Source of the DNA: Leucaena leucocephala
Taxonomy: Eukaryota > Streptophyta > Magnoliopsida > Fabales > Fabaceae
Assembly: GCA_037074615.1 (NCBI GenBank)
Contig: CM073547.1
Span: forward strand, 3,782,001-3,846,000
Length of the DNA: 64,000 nucleotides
Direction: 5' to 3'
A program made the translations under genes and the position numbers. Below, in pieces: positions 35,775 through 48,958 of the stretch (its first letter is position 1; the number at the start of each line of letters is the position of its first letter). The notes beneath the pieces were generated by a model. It was not told where the DNA came from and ran no database searches. It was given only the letters and a program-made list of their open reading frames with translations.

Positions 35775-36258
35775 GATCTAATTTAATTTTTAAACTTAAA
35801 TTTTAGTAAAATCTAAATTTTAAAAAATTTTAAAATAAACAACTATATTTGTTCAAATGGGCTTTTGAACTAAATTATGGTTTAAAACTAATATTTCAGA
35901 TAAACTAGTTAGAGTAGCTTATAGAACAGTAAAAGAGCTTATGAACTAATCAATTATTATATTATCTCTACTTTTTCTTACACAATCTCTCATCCTCATA
36001 CTTTTTTTACACCCTATTTATTTTCTTTTCTTATACCTTCTCTTTTCTCTCATCTTATATCTTATCTCCTCTCATTTAATACCCATATATTTTTTTATAA
36101 TTTACTAATAATAAAAATACTTTTAGAAATAACTATCTAGACACTCATTTATTTAAAAAAAAAATTGTAAACTCTTCTCCAAAAACCTTTTTCTATAAGT
36201 TACCCAAAAACTAATTTTTTTCATAAACCTATTTTTAAAATTTTATCCAAACTCACAT
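35775..36258 (+). mobile_element. MITE, TTTGGATA-type family, copy C
   Basis: The block order is as in copies A and B: AACAACTATATTTGTTCAAA, ACAGTAAAAGAGCTTATGAA (about 35928), a pyrimidine tract (35975-36060), TAACTATCTAGACACTCATT, and the end TTTTTAAAATTTTATCCAAA. The left end is worn. Confidence 0.55.
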
Positions 36259-36468
36259 TTAAGAATTTGAGTTGATTCCGCAGCTAATTTGAATTAAAAG
36301 TATATGACTTGTCACATTCCAATTGAGCGAAGAATAGATGATATGGTGCTCCAAGTGTATACAAGAATTTCTTCAACCTTATTTTATGATTATTTCTATG
36401 TGGTCTAACCTAGGATCAGTCATTCCTTATCAATAATGCCCATCTATACTACATATTATATTTGAATA

Positions 36469-36471
<3 letters not shown>

Positions 36472-36502
<31 letters not shown>
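36472..36502. repeat. (TA)n microsatellite
   Basis: About 30 bp of perfect TA repeats. Confidence 0.9.
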
Positions 36503-36505
<3 letters not shown>

Positions 36506-36894
36506 GCCGTCAAAAGTACACCCACCAAACTGTCTATATGCCTAGTTTAAGAGGTAACGTCAATCCAATTAATTGTGTCTCATTGATTGAAAACATGAGG
36601 TAGCTAATAATTGCAACTAGCAATAATTCTAATTAAAGTATATGTTCTATGCAGGTTTAGTTAGAAGGGCATTGTTGCTTGTGGTAAATAAACAATGGAT
36701 AATCTCACTTATATACTTGAATTTTATAAATTATAGTTCAAGGGTTATAATTATTTTTTAAAATTCAAAGTTATTAGTATATTTGGGGAAAGAAATACCA
36801 ATCAGTTACTAAATAGGTTGATGATCACGCAAACTACTTGAATTTTTTAATAGAAAAATTGCATTTAAGTATCATATAATAAATCTAATTATAT

Positions 36895-37165
36895 AGAAGT
36901 TCTGAGAAATAATCAAACGATTGAGAAATTCTATAGAAATTAGAGATTAATTTTTTTTAAATTGTGAAATGATATAACTACCTTTAAGAAAAAATGTCTC
37001 AGTTATTATTTTTTTGCCCCCAGTTATTATTCATTTCTCCTAGAGTTGTCATTCCTATTGATTTAGTTATTTTTTTAGTGATAATTCTATCATTTCACAA
37101 TTTTAAAAAATTAATCTCAAGTCCCATGAGATTTCATAGGCGTTTGATAATTTCATGTAACTTCT
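36895..37165. mobile_element. Fold-back MITE-like element, about 270 bp
   Basis: Long imperfect inverted repeat. The left arm starts AGAAGTTCTGAGAAATAATC and the right arm in reverse complement starts AGAAGTTACATGAAATTATC. The arms also share ATCAAACG, GAGATTAATTTTTT and AATTGTGAAATGAT. Superfamily is unclear because no clean target duplication is seen. Confidence 0.5.
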
Positions 37166-38105
37166 TAATAATTAGTTTCTTTATATAGGATTTAAATATA
37201 TTTTTTTCTCTTTTAATTGTGAATAAACAATAATTGTAAGATAGAGTTATAATTTTTTTGATAACCTATTTCTAGTTTTAATTGGATTCCATTTTAGCTC
37301 TATAAAATATATAGTTGTTGCAAGATTGGATGGTTTTTTAATTTTTGAAAGATAAAATTATTAGAAAGTTGAATTTGCAAGTATAAAAGTGAAAATTTTT
37401 AGGTATATCCAATTAACTGCCCAGGGATATTGGGGGAACGAAAATCAAACTTAATCTTAATATATAACCAAGGAGTATTTGGAACAAGGTGATCAAGGTA
37501 CTCAAAAACCGGACCAATTAGAATGGTTTGAGGGTGAATCTAATCAAAGGGTTGGATACCTTCACTAAATCAAAAAATATATATAATTTAATTAAAATAT
37601 ATAAAAATATCCATGTACAATTCTAGATAGAGTAGTATTTAAATAAAAATGTATTGATCTATAAGTAAATAAAATATTCATATATAAATTACATATAATT
37701 CAGCAAAGAATAGTTATTAAAATATAAATATGATGAATAGTTAGTTTTTTTAACTCAATTATGTCGTTTTAAGCTCAATCATAAAAGGAAAAATATTCAA
37801 CCCAGTTGACTTGTTTAGAACTTTTGACCAGATTGGTTAGGGGATTGATTCAATAGTGATCTGATCGACCTATTTAGGTTGGGTTTTAATACCAAATGAG
37901 GGTGAGCATGAAAAAGTAATCAATAGATTAATGTTGAGAATTAATGCATGGGGCTATTTATTTGGTGGAATGCCATCAGTTTCATTTAGATCTCAACAAA
38001 TTTTTTGACCGCGATGCGTGAGAGTTTAATTAGGGATCTAATTACGCCTTACATGTGGATGACGATGGCTTTTCAAACCAAAAGAATAATCAAGTCATGA
38101 ATGAA

Positions 38106-38400
38106 GTCCCTCCGTCATTTATTATAAGATACTTTTAACTGAACTAAGTTGTTAAAAAAACTATTAAAATTAGTTAAAAATAATAAATATATAAAAAATA
38201 TACCTTTATTTATAAATGGGTAGGTGAGAGTAAAAAAAAAAGAAATGAGTGGGAATATATAGAAAAAATAATGAAAGAAAGTATATTAATTAGGGATAAT
38301 ATGGATAAAAATACATTTAATATGAAGACAAACCTAAAATGTATCTTATAAAAAGAGATAAGTCATTTCAACAAAAAAGATCTTATAAGAGGGGATGGAT
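38106..38400. mobile_element. Stowaway-like MITE remnant
   Basis: The left end reads CCCTCCGTCATTTATTATAA; the right end, reversed, reads CCATCCATCCCCTCTTATAA. A second TATCTTATAAAAAGAG lies near 38342. CTCCCTCCGT-type ends are typical of plant Stowaway (Tc1/mariner-derived) elements. Ends are diverged and boundaries approximate. Confidence 0.4.
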
Positions 38401-39783
38401 GGCGTATATTATTAACCGGTTATAAGAACAATTAATCTCCTATTATTTTCTGATTTGTTCTACGTTAAAAAAAAGTTGTGTCTGCGTTTGATGTTTTAGG
38501 GTATTAGTATAATTGAAAGATAGAAGAATTTTAGTGATTAATTTGTGAAACCCTAGAGCTGTTATCTTTTAATTTAAAATGAAATAAGATTAAATTATAC
38601 AGTTAATAGCATGCAGCTTGCTAGCTAAGATAAACAAAACATATTTTTTTTATGTATTATATAAAATTTAATAAATGAGACGCGTTATTAATTTGTGAAT
38701 AATATAACTTGCTATATTTTTACATGAAATTTGAGGTAAAAATATTATAATACTAATAATAATGCACAGTTTTTGTAGTGATGAAACCACTTGTGTCGGA
38801 TCAACTAAGATGACTTTAAATTAATCTTAATTTTCAGTTAATTGGCCTTTAGAAACTGAATACAAAGACACTTTAAAGAAAGGATGAAGAGAACTTCCCA
38901 AGGACCACAAAAACCCAGCAGCTTTGTTTTACTTATGAATTAAAATTTAGATATAGTTTGGCAAGTTCGAAGAATATTGAAGTCAATTTGTTCTTTTATT
39001 CTCATTTTTTTCTCATCTCAATAGGTTGATAGTTAGTTAACTTATCAATTTCAATTCAATTTGATATGCTACATCTCCTATATATATTGCTATTCCACAT
39101 TAAATTATAGATAAAAATTAAATTACATATTTATTTATGTACTTTAATTATATATGAAACTTATATCACTTGTTTTAAAATCGAATTTTTTTACTGTTAT
39201 TAAAATCACAAGGAAAACCTCTATTTTTTAAAAATCAGCACAGATCGGAGGTGTCTAATAAAAAGCATAGTATACAAAAACATGTCTTGAGTTTAATCAG
39301 TAGATATATATTACAAAAAAATAAAAAGTATGAGGAGTTCTCCTAAGTTGTGTAAATGCAAGAGAGTTAACTCTAATCTCAATGAATTAAAACAATCAGA
39401 ATTTTGATTCTACTAAAAAAAGATGAACTACAAAAAATCACTAACAAGAGGTGAAGAACCATAAATAACACTTGCGTATGTTTCAATAGTCAGTGAAGTG
39501 ACATTACGCTCTTCTTCATATAGAAAGATGCAAACTTGCAAATCCTAAATAATGGACTCATCAGTCATCTTCATACAATATTAGATATAGGTCTCTTTTC
39601 CAGCTAGCTAATAAACCCACCTCGAAATAAAGCATTCCAAGTAGGTTGTTTTATCAGAGTCAGATATATATAGCTACAATATATATATATATATATATGG
39701 AACTAGGAATCCACTATATAACCATAATATATATGTATATACAACAAAAGAGCGAGAGAGATCATGAGAGACTAGTAGCTAGC

Positions 39784-41495
39784 TCATTCTCGAGGTTCTT
39801 GTTTGAAGAACATAGAAGAAGGGATTAAGTCTTGGAGGAGGCCATTGTCATGCTGATCAGGAACTGGAAGCTGATGATAATGAAGATGATGACGGTACTG
39901 ATGAGCAGAACTAGGATTAGCATAGTTGTGATGAGAATAATAAAGAGAAGTGTTATTCATATTGGAGGTTCCATGATGGAGAAGCAAGTCTTGAGGTGTT
40001 GGCATCATGAGAGAAGAGAGAATGGAAGAAGACGAAGAAGAAGAAGGTGTGAACATTGCCGCAGGATTATAATTTCCTCTGAGAGAAGTGGGGACAGGAT
40101 GATTGTGCTGACCTTCGTACGTTGTTATCACAGTGGTTGGATCCTCAAACGACCTCTCCACTCTTTTCTTCACTGTGCACTTCTGTGTCGTGCACCTGTA
40201 GTAACTCCTGCAACAATAATATATAAAACGAGTCTTCAACTAAATTATACCTAAATCGTCATTCTTTTCTACATGTGTTCAGCACTTGTATTAATTAGAT
40301 TTTGTCTTATCATCATAGTATGAATGCCTTGGTTAAGTTTCGGCTGTGATTCCCAGTTCACATTTGTTCGGATTATTCCATATAAAGTACTTGTTTGTTA
40401 ATTATATAGTTGTAAAACCCAAGGTTTAAAAGCTGAGGGAAAACTTTGAATCTGATAGTTTCCATTACTTTTCAATTCATAAAGGGGACTACTTCTTTTG
40501 GATGAAACTATTATAAGCATTTGAGTGCAGCGGAATAAGCAAAAAGAATTTATGCAGAAAAACAACAACATGTTGATCGTCTTACAAGACGCACATGAAA
40601 GCTTTCCAATAGGCGGGAGGTCACGGGTTTGACCCTTTCTAATTACAAAAGAAAACACAAAGAATGAAAGAAAGAAAGAAAAAGAAGGGTGTACCTTGGG
40701 TAAGGGCTATTTTTGACAGCTTTCTGGCCATATTTTCTCCATCGGTAACCATCTTCAAGCTGATCAACCTCACTCTTTGTCATGAAAGCAAACCTTGGCT
40801 CCTTCTCTTTCTTCTTATTTCCTTTCTTCTTTCCTTTCTTCCTGATTATCATAAATCCAACTCAGATCATCATCAATTCCATCTATTAATTCCACTAGCG
40901 TGCACCATTAATTTCTCCTTACAAATTAAAACAACATATCAAGCTCTAATTTCATTCTTAAACACCACCCATCATTACAGGCTTGTATTAATCATCAGTT
41001 ACGATTCAGAATATTATTTAGGTCAAATCCAGTATATATAGAGGGCTTCTGTTGGAAAGAAGAAGAAGAAGAAGAAACTTACCCTTTTCTGGATCTTTCT
41101 GCTTCTTCTTCTCGTTTCGCTTGGTTATGATGATCGTCGACAGTGTTCTTACCTGAATCTTCTTCTTCAGGGCCAGGTTCAGAAGAAGAGGAAGAGAGAG
41201 ATGAGTTCTGGTTGAGTAGTGGAGTTTCACCGCCGGCTCCCGCGCCACCGCAATCTGCATCTTCTGATGATGGCTTTTGATCAGTGTTGCCTTCTTGTTG
41301 GTGATCAGCAGATGAAATCAATACCTCGGAGAGACCAAAAGAAGATGCGAGTGAATTGTAGTCCATGGCTTCTATTTGCAGACACTCAGATAAACTCATG
41401 TAAGAAGAAGGATCAAAAGCTTGTGAATCATAAGACGATGACGAGTACATGGTGGATCGGCCTTGCTCGTATAGCTCCTTATGCTCATCAGACAT
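39784..41495 (-). CDS. WRKY transcription factor, group IIc (WRKY28/71/8-like)
   Basis: Three exons (minus): 41083-41495, 40695-40841, 39784-40207; 984 nt, 327 aa. The N-terminus (MSDEHKELYEQ, FDPSSYMSLSECLQ, MDYNSLASSFGLSEVL) and the C-terminus (LIPSSMFFKQEPRE) resemble the WRKY28/71/8 clade. A Ser/acidic linker (residues 85-125) leads to a basic run KKGKKKGNKKKEK (about 139-151), a likely nuclear signal. The single WRKY domain has WRKYGQK at 172-178 and a C-X4-C-X23-H-X-H zinc site (Cys192, Cys197, His221, His223). Intron 2 interrupts the Arg codon after PYP, the conserved position for this group. Such proteins bind W-boxes (TTGACC/T) in defence, stress and branching control. The longest opposite-strand frames (140 aa and 125 aa) are shadows. 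No damage is visible. Confidence 0.93.
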
Positions 41496-41700
41496 GAAGA
41501 AGAAGAGGAAGAAGAAGAAGAAAGAGAGAGAGAGAAACAGAGAAGAAGATGAAGAAGATAAGAGTTATTAGCCGTATCTTTCAAGTTGTTTGATATATTA
41601 TATATATAAGTGAAATAGGAGAGATCTTTTGGGTTTGAAGTTTGAACACAGAAATGAGAGAGAGAGAGAAGGAGAGAGAGAGATGGTAATGGGCTTTTAT
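41496..41700 (-). promoter_or_regulatory. WRKY 5' leader, CT/GA-rich
   Basis: Directly upstream of the WRKY ATG the minus strand is a pyrimidine-rich leader (GAAGAAGA and GAGAGAGA runs on plus, 41497-41545 and 41655-41685), common in plant 5' UTRs. A TATA-like run (TATATATATA, about 41596-41606) lies about 100 bp upstream of the ATG. Confidence 0.45.
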
Positions 41701-41898
41701 AAAAAAGGAGGTTGACAAATTACCTTCCACTTCCAGTCAGATGACTAATATATATAAAATGTGCTTTCCCACGGGGAGACATTTTCCACTTCATTTGCTA
41801 CTTCATTTAAGGAGACTGACCTCTCATACTTTTTTTTTTCATACTACTACTAGCTATCATATTTTATTTTTATTAAATTTCTATTTTGGTTTGGGCCC

Positions 41899-43105
41899 CT
41901 TTCAATAAGAATTAAATTAATAAAATATCTATTAAACTCCCACTTGAATTTATGTACATAACCATTTTAAGTCTCCAGAGAAGCAATAGTACTATTTATA
42001 TATTTGTATTAATTATTAGTCTGTGCCCCAATGACGAGATTAAATTTCTCTTGAAAGGGATATGTTTCTTTTTATAATGACCTAAAAACAGTTTTTAAAA
42101 AATCAAAAGCACACTTCCTTAACCATTATTGGACATATAGGTAATCATTTTGTTGTTATTCTTGCATGATTCCTTATATATTTTATCGTATTTTATTTTA
42201 ATTTCTTTCCCAGAATGGGAATTTTTTGAAGACATGAGGACGCGATTGGGGCAAAGGGGAGGTGGATACTGTTTATTGTCTTCTTTTGCTAATGGACTAG
42301 ATCAACGCTGTCTTCAGCTTGGAGGCTTCTTCTCCATCGACAGCGACCGGAGTGAGGACGGAAAGAACTCCGTTTTACCGTCTCTGCTCCTATTCTTATC
42401 TTTTTATTCATGATATCGCTCTTGAGTTTCTCGTCGTCGACTCTGCCTCAATTTTCTTCTTCCTCTTCAGGTGACCGCGCAAGGAGAGTGAAGAGGACGC
42501 TGACTGAAGGTGTCTGCTGTGATAAAAGGCTCTGATACCAAGACAATGGAATTGATTAAATTAGAACTCCATGAGATAATAAAAGACGATCTTTTACAGC
42601 AATAAGAACTAAAAGACTTCACGTCAAAACAATTAATAAAATGTCCATTAAACTCCGCACTTGAATTTATATAACCATATTTAAATTTCCAGAGTCCAGA
42701 TATCAAAGTAGCTAGTAGCTAGTACTGTATAAAATCAGATATCTGGTCAAGAGATAAGTTTTTATAAATTATTTTGATACAATACTACACATTTATGCAT
42801 GAACTTGTAGTGCTTGATTACATATAGATATTGACAGACTCTTTAAATTAAACCTTTTGAACCTCTGAAATTCAGTCAACACGAACGACGACCCACATAT
42901 TTATATATTGTGTTAATTATTAGTTGTGTCAATATGATTAATATTAGATTTCTCTGGATGGATGAAATGAAAGGGACATATTTTTCTATAACGACCTAAC
43001 AATATTTTTTTAAAACTATTAATGTATATATGAATTACTAAAAAAATGTGAACCTGAGTATTTAATGACAATTAAAAACACAACACTTGCTTAACCATTG
43101 AGTTT
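41899..43105 (-). mobile_element. LTR-retroelement remnant (possible TRIM)
   Basis: A 13-bp initiator tRNA-Met primer-binding site (minus strand TGGTATCAGAGCC) occupies 42528-42540. To its right, 42541-43105 is LTR-like. Part of it recurs in the same orientation at 41899-42134 (shared TTAATAAAATRTCYATTAAA, CACTTGAATTTAT, TTAATTATTAGT, GACCTAA, CTTAACCATT). Two repeats around a roughly 400-bp non-coding interior with a binding site suggest a miniature LTR element on the minus strand. No polypurine tract or target duplication was found, and the two repeats differ by a ~180-bp insertion (42705-42890), so the structure is worn or composite. Confidence 0.4.
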
Positions 43106-43329
43106 ACTCCTTTGTAATGAAGACTTAGCTTAACTAACCATATATATATATATATATATATAATTAACGGTAGTATGAATATTTTATATGAATAAGAAAC
43201 ATTTAGTTGGCTCTTAAAATATATATTGGATTTGGAGTCTTACTTGGAGAATATTATTTTCCCTTGTTTGGTAAAGTCCTTTGAAGACTTGGAAGATAAA
43301 AATAAAGCAGCGGTTTTCTTTGTTTGTCC

Positions 43330-43350
43330 TATCTATCTATCTATCTATCT
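43330..43350. repeat. (ATCT)n microsatellite
   Basis: About five perfect ATCT units followed by a TA run. Confidence 0.85.
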
Positions 43351-43458
43351 ATATATATATATTTAAAAGATTACAACTTTTGGTAAACCCAATTAGAATC
43401 TGCTTTAGTACACAGGTATTAGGTTTCTTTTCTTTACCTTAGACCGTGGATTGGGAAA

Positions 43459-43822
43459 AATAAGAGTCAAACAAACCACATTTGACTCTGTCTCTCTGTC
43501 TATACACGAATATTTTCTACCTTAACACGCACGGGTTACTAGAATAAGTTGTATTGTTAGATTAATTACACACTGCTTAAGTTTTCGGGTACCTCAATAA
43601 TGGTTACTTGGACTGGGCGTTCTGCGTACGCGCCATTAATTGGGAGTGACGGGGAAGGGATTTGTGGCAGTGGGCGGTCAATGATTCAAACTTTCTGGTT
43701 TGGGGAGGATGGTTGGACGGGTGAGAAGCTAACACGTGTGTGTGTTGAGGCACCGGCTTTTGACCGTCGCCGACTTATGATAAACTCGTGCCATAGGGCC
43801 TCTACAGCTGGGACCTTTTGAT
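43459..43822. promoter_or_regulatory. GC-rich block with W-boxes and a G-box
   Basis: A locally GC-rich interval (43596-43822) in AT-rich surroundings. TTGACT or TTGACC cores occur at 43465-43470 (minus), 43482-43487 (plus), 43676-43681 (minus) and 43760-43765 (plus), and CACGTG at 43733-43738. It lies about 2.0-2.3 kb upstream of the WRKY ATG. A 73-codon frame (43600-43821) spans it but matches no family I know. Regulatory use, such as WRKY self-regulation, is inference. Confidence 0.35.
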
Positions 43823-45465
43823 GCGTTGCCTACGTCAGCATAAACGATTTATCTTTTTTTTTTCTTTTGTCCGTAGTACGATATTGAAACGTGTTATAAC
43901 ATCACACGCATGTTAATGTTAATTCTAACCACATAATGTCGTTCAAGTTACTAGTTAATTTGTAAATTGTAATTGTTATAAATTTTATTATATGATTTTA
44001 TTTTTTTTATCTAATATTCTAGAAATGAAGTTAAACTCATTTAATTTGTGTTTAATATATGTTCAACGAAGACATAGATATATAAACTTACTGATTTTCT
44101 AAAATTTTATTGTCTGATAAAAAGATATTCCATCTTTTATGCTTGTTTTCTTTCTTTTTTTTCTTTTGGTGCAAAAATTCTTGCAAAAGTGTTAGATTCA
44201 TATATAATATAAAGATAAGACGAAATCTCCTTTATAATATTAATATTATATATCATAATTAAAATTATAATAAAATGATATTTTTTAGAGATCGAATATA
44301 TTCTAAATAATCGTATGACTTATCTTTTTACCAGTTAAACCTAGATAAATTTTTATACTTGCTTTTAAATGATAGCTTTTTGCTTTTTGGTGAATGAATA
44401 GTTTTGTTTCGCACATAGAATACAAACTAGTAATAGCATTTTCCTGGGCCAAGTCTCTTGGTGGAGGTAGTTGAGCTTGAGAAGAAAGTTATGGCATTGA
44501 TAAGAGTTTTCCATCTGAAGTTTTTGGTTTGGTCAGAATTAATGGGAGCCCTTTTTTAGGCTTTCATTCAGTCATTCATTCTTAGTAGGAAAGATGCTTC
44601 ACGCAAAGCAAAGGCAATGAAATAAAAACATGTGTTTTTGTTTCCATACGAGCAAACAAGAAGATGAAACACAAGGGATATGTAATGTATCCATTTGCCA
44701 ATTTGAAAACTCCAGCTGTGAAAGCTTCTCGCTAGGTTCATTCCATAGGGACTTTTTGATGCAGTTTATAGAGCGATTTGGGATTTTGTTACCGACAAAA
44801 TATAATTCTTCCGATATAGTACACGTACGAGGTTAAACTTTGAACATTTGACCACCGGCGAACTCTCTCCGATCACTATTATAATCCATATAAGGCGCCT
44901 CCAATTACCACCACAATAGAGAACTAATGAAGGTTTAAGTCATTAAATTTGTTTAAAAATAAAAAAAAATTATCAATTTTAGGTATATTTAAATAGAGAC
45001 AATTTAAAAAATATATAATTAATACTTTACTTGTTAACTTATATTAAGGACTATTTATTTTTTAAAATGTCTTATAATAAGGATCAAAGCGAGCATCTAA
45101 CTCCTTAATCTCTTTATTATTTTTCTCATATTTCAGTTATTTGTGTGTGTGAGAGAGTCTTGTAAAATAGATATAGGGTACGAAACCTAAAAGAATCCGT
45201 AAAAGTGTGTATCTAAAGAAAAATGAATTATGCACAGTAATGTAGCTTTATTATTGATTTTATATTTTATTTATGTTAATAATTAATTAATATTTATTTG
45301 CAGCAAAAAAATATATTTTAAATTAATCTAGACTCAAGAGAGGCTATGAGGATTTCTTGATTATATCTCAAGCCACTTATAAAAATATAGTAAATAGAAA
45401 AGAAAATATATGATATAAAGAGAAACTAAGCACAATTAAGCTCTTAGTTAAGGAGAGGTTTAAAC

Positions 45466-45497
<32 letters not shown>

Positions 45498-48400
45498 AAT
45501 CCAACTATATATAACTTGTTGACTTTAGGCAATTTGTCGAGAAGAGCTTTGATATGTGGTCTATCAATAAATGATTATGAAAAACGAAGCCAATTTCCAG
45601 TCCTCACAACCACAATTATTCAATGAAAAAAATGGTCAGTTCGTTTGGCATTATGGAGCAGTTTTGTTAACAATTGACATATTGGCAATAATGTCAAGCA
45701 AAATGGATATTCAACGATACGCTAATCATTCTGTAATCTTGTCCATAAATATTATATACAATCATGCCATTATTTTTTTTTAATGAACAATTACTTAATT
45801 AATTTTTTTTATTTCACTCTATTAATTGCACCTTCGAAATTAATTAATTAATTAATTAATTAATGACATATTGTTCTCTCACTTTTGAGTCTATATTAAA
45901 TGAGTAAGAATATAAAATTAAACACATCACAAAGAGAGATCGCGACGCATCGTAATGAAGTACAAATAATTCAGACTCGAGTATAGTTTGGAAACATAGA
46001 ATAAATTTGGTCTAATATTATACAAACTAACACGGAATAATTAGTAACTACAATATTATTATTATTATTTAAATATTGAAGCTGGTTTTGGATATTTAAT
46101 ATCATCCTTTAACTTTCAAGCAAAGTCACAAGATTAAAATAAAAAAATAATTAAAATAAATATTTTTCAACACGCTAATCATGTCTACAATTAAAATTAA
46201 AATAATAATAATTAAAGGATGTGTCAAGCATGCGCATATCATTTATTCAATAATATAAACTTTATTTTGTATGATTCATAAGATTAAGACATTTAATCTA
46301 TAATGTTATCATGTAAACTTTAATTAAAGGATTAAGACACTTAATCTACTTAATTAATCCTGCCTTATATATTATCTGTTAGCTTGGTAATGAAAAAGAT
46401 AACAAAATTTAACTCTATCAATTATATGTAAAGCCATAAACAGTGTGGTTTGTCTCCATTAGCTCCTTCAAGTTATGAAAAAAAAAAAATGACAAACGTA
46501 TATCCTATTTTAAAAAAATGGATGTTAATTAATCAGGGAAATGAAATATAAAAAATCTTACAAACTAGAATTTTTAAGGTAGGTAATCAGTTATAATGTT
46601 CTAGTAGCTTTGATGTCGTGAATTTATAGCAGAAAAATAAAAAAAAATAGATTGAGAAAAATAAATAAATATAATATATCTTTCATATATCTAATTTAGA
46701 AAATTCTGATTTTAAAGTTGAATATCATTATAGATCTGTTTATTTTCTTAATCTTTAAAATATAATTTTTAAGAATTATAAAAAAATTAGCCTATAAATT
46801 ATTTGAATATGTAGGAATTCTCTAAAAAAATTAGCCTATAAATTATTTGAATATTTGAATATAAACACAAAGATTTCTAAAATTTTTTTATTTAAATATG
46901 ATAAATCTATCAAGACTATTGCTATAATTGATATAGATTAAAAAAAAATAAAATTGCACGTGCTTTTGTATACATATTTTGCGCAGAAATATATTCATCA
47001 GTTGAAATGTACTGTAAATCCATGGATTCAAGCTTGCTCGGTAATGGTGGCACAAAAAAAAAAGCTAGCTCAATTATTAATTTTAACCTCGTCAATCAAT
47101 TAAAATTAATTTAATTAGATTACATTATTAATTTCAATGGAATATGATAGCATGCATGCCGTGTACGTATAATTGATGAGTATTGATTAGACACATCGAT
47201 AGGTCCGTATGGAAATAGTTTAGACTTTTCAAAAAAGCAGACTAATTTTTTTTAAAAATTTTTTAAACCTTTTTTGGGTAATGTATAATGATATTAAGAC
47301 TAGGCATACATGTGGAAAATTCATCAGATCAAGCAATTATTGACTCCAAAGAATATCAAAGTCTCTATGAAAAGCACAGATTCATTTTCTTATTAATATT
47401 CTTTTTTTTTCTTTATTTGTTTTTTCCCTCATGGCCCACTCTTTCATTTAGCTTAAATTGCAAATTGAATTAAATGAAAATGGCTCTATTTTTTAAGCAA
47501 AGTCTTGGATTTAGGCATTGAGAATGAAAAATAAAAAATATATCATGTTCACAGAGCTTCATATCATATTTCTAGGTCTGATTAAATTTAAATTATTACT
47601 AGTTAATAATACTATAATACTATATATAATTATATATTGAATAATTCTTATCAACCAAACACTTTTTCAATTATTAGATGTTTTAATTTTAGATATTAAA
47701 GCTGCCAATTATTTAAAAAAAATCTCTTATATACACAGAACTTATTTTATATTTCCTTCATTAACTAAGTTAATCTCTTGAACTAATCGATGAAAGTCAA
47801 AATTCCTTAATCATACCATCCACTCCACTAATTGGAAAGCTCCAAGTTATTCAATTTTTAATTATTTCTCTCATCCATGATATGCATGATGATTTTAATT
47901 AATTAATTTTCATTATTAATTAATTAATTAATCTAAGCACAAGAACCCTGATTCTGTTTCCACTATATAGGCTTTGAATGTGAAAGGTTCTTTCATATGG
48001 TTTGATTCTTTTTTTAGAGTCAGGTATTCATTCATTTTGACTCATTCTAAGTCTAACTACTAACACTTATGACAATATAATTATTTACAAAAAGTGGTTT
48101 GATCTTTATTTGGCCCACCAATAATTCCCCTGCTAGTAAAACAATAAGATACATAAGAAATAGCCTTTTCACCATATTAATATTTTAGTAATTAGTTTAA
48201 ATTACACATAAGGGTAATTTGACCAGGTCATGCTTCGTTATTTTCATATCCACCTTCTTTTAGAATTGTGATTAAGTGATTTCCTTTTTAAAGGATATAG
48301 TATTGCACTTAAACTTTTTTGAATATAAAAAAAAATCAAATATGTTAGAGGGAAATATAAATCATGCATAATTAATAATTTTTTTGAATAAAAAATCTTT

Positions 48401-48907
48401 TTTTGAATAAAAAATACACTGAATAATCGTAATCATCTTATTTATTTTAGCTTTTATTTGTGTCTTGATTTAAAAATATATATAGTTACTTCATCCTTTC
48501 ATTTAGAAATTTTATTTGAATGGTTGAGAATGTGTTACAATGAAAAATATTAGGATATAAAATTAAAAAAAAAAATCTATATAATTTAAATTTAATTTGT
48601 ACAACTCAGATATATAGTCATAGTTTTCACTTTCAGGGTTGTCATGTTCATAGAAGACTGTCTATTTGTAGGGTTCAAAAGATCAGAGAGTGGATCTAAT
48701 GCATTGAACGTAGACTAATTACAGCAATCCCAATAATACGTAATTTTCTCTTCTTTTTATTCTCTTTTTAGTCTCATGAAAACTATAGAAGTTGATGGTT
48801 TCCTACCCACAATATACTATACTCTTCTCTGGCTAATTAGATTTAATCAAATCATATATATATCAAATACAATAATATAATGCTTAAAATCTCTAGCCAT
48901 ATGGGAT

Positions 48908-48958
<51 letters not shown>

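Larger units (their letters stand above)
35105..39783. other. Gene-free spacer with several MITEs
   Basis: AT-rich. It carries MITE copy C, a (TA)n tract at 36472-36502, a fold-back element at 36895-37165 and a Stowaway-like element at about 38106-38400. The 5' side next to 35104 should hold the glycosidase promoter, and the 39.0-39.8 kb side the WRKY 3' UTR. No coding sequence was recognised. Confidence 0.5.

Noticed and set aside
39832..40254. 140-aa plus-strand frame across WRKY exon 3
   Set aside because: Antisense of a verified WRKY exon; low-complexity basic and hydrophobic runs only.
42150..42413. 87-aa plus-strand frame in a GC-richer stretch
   Set aside because: Lies inside the retroelement remnant next to a primer-binding site; no known domain.
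44430..44900. Possible gene fragment in lower-AT DNA
   Set aside because: Only a 68-codon frame without motifs or splice structure that I can support.
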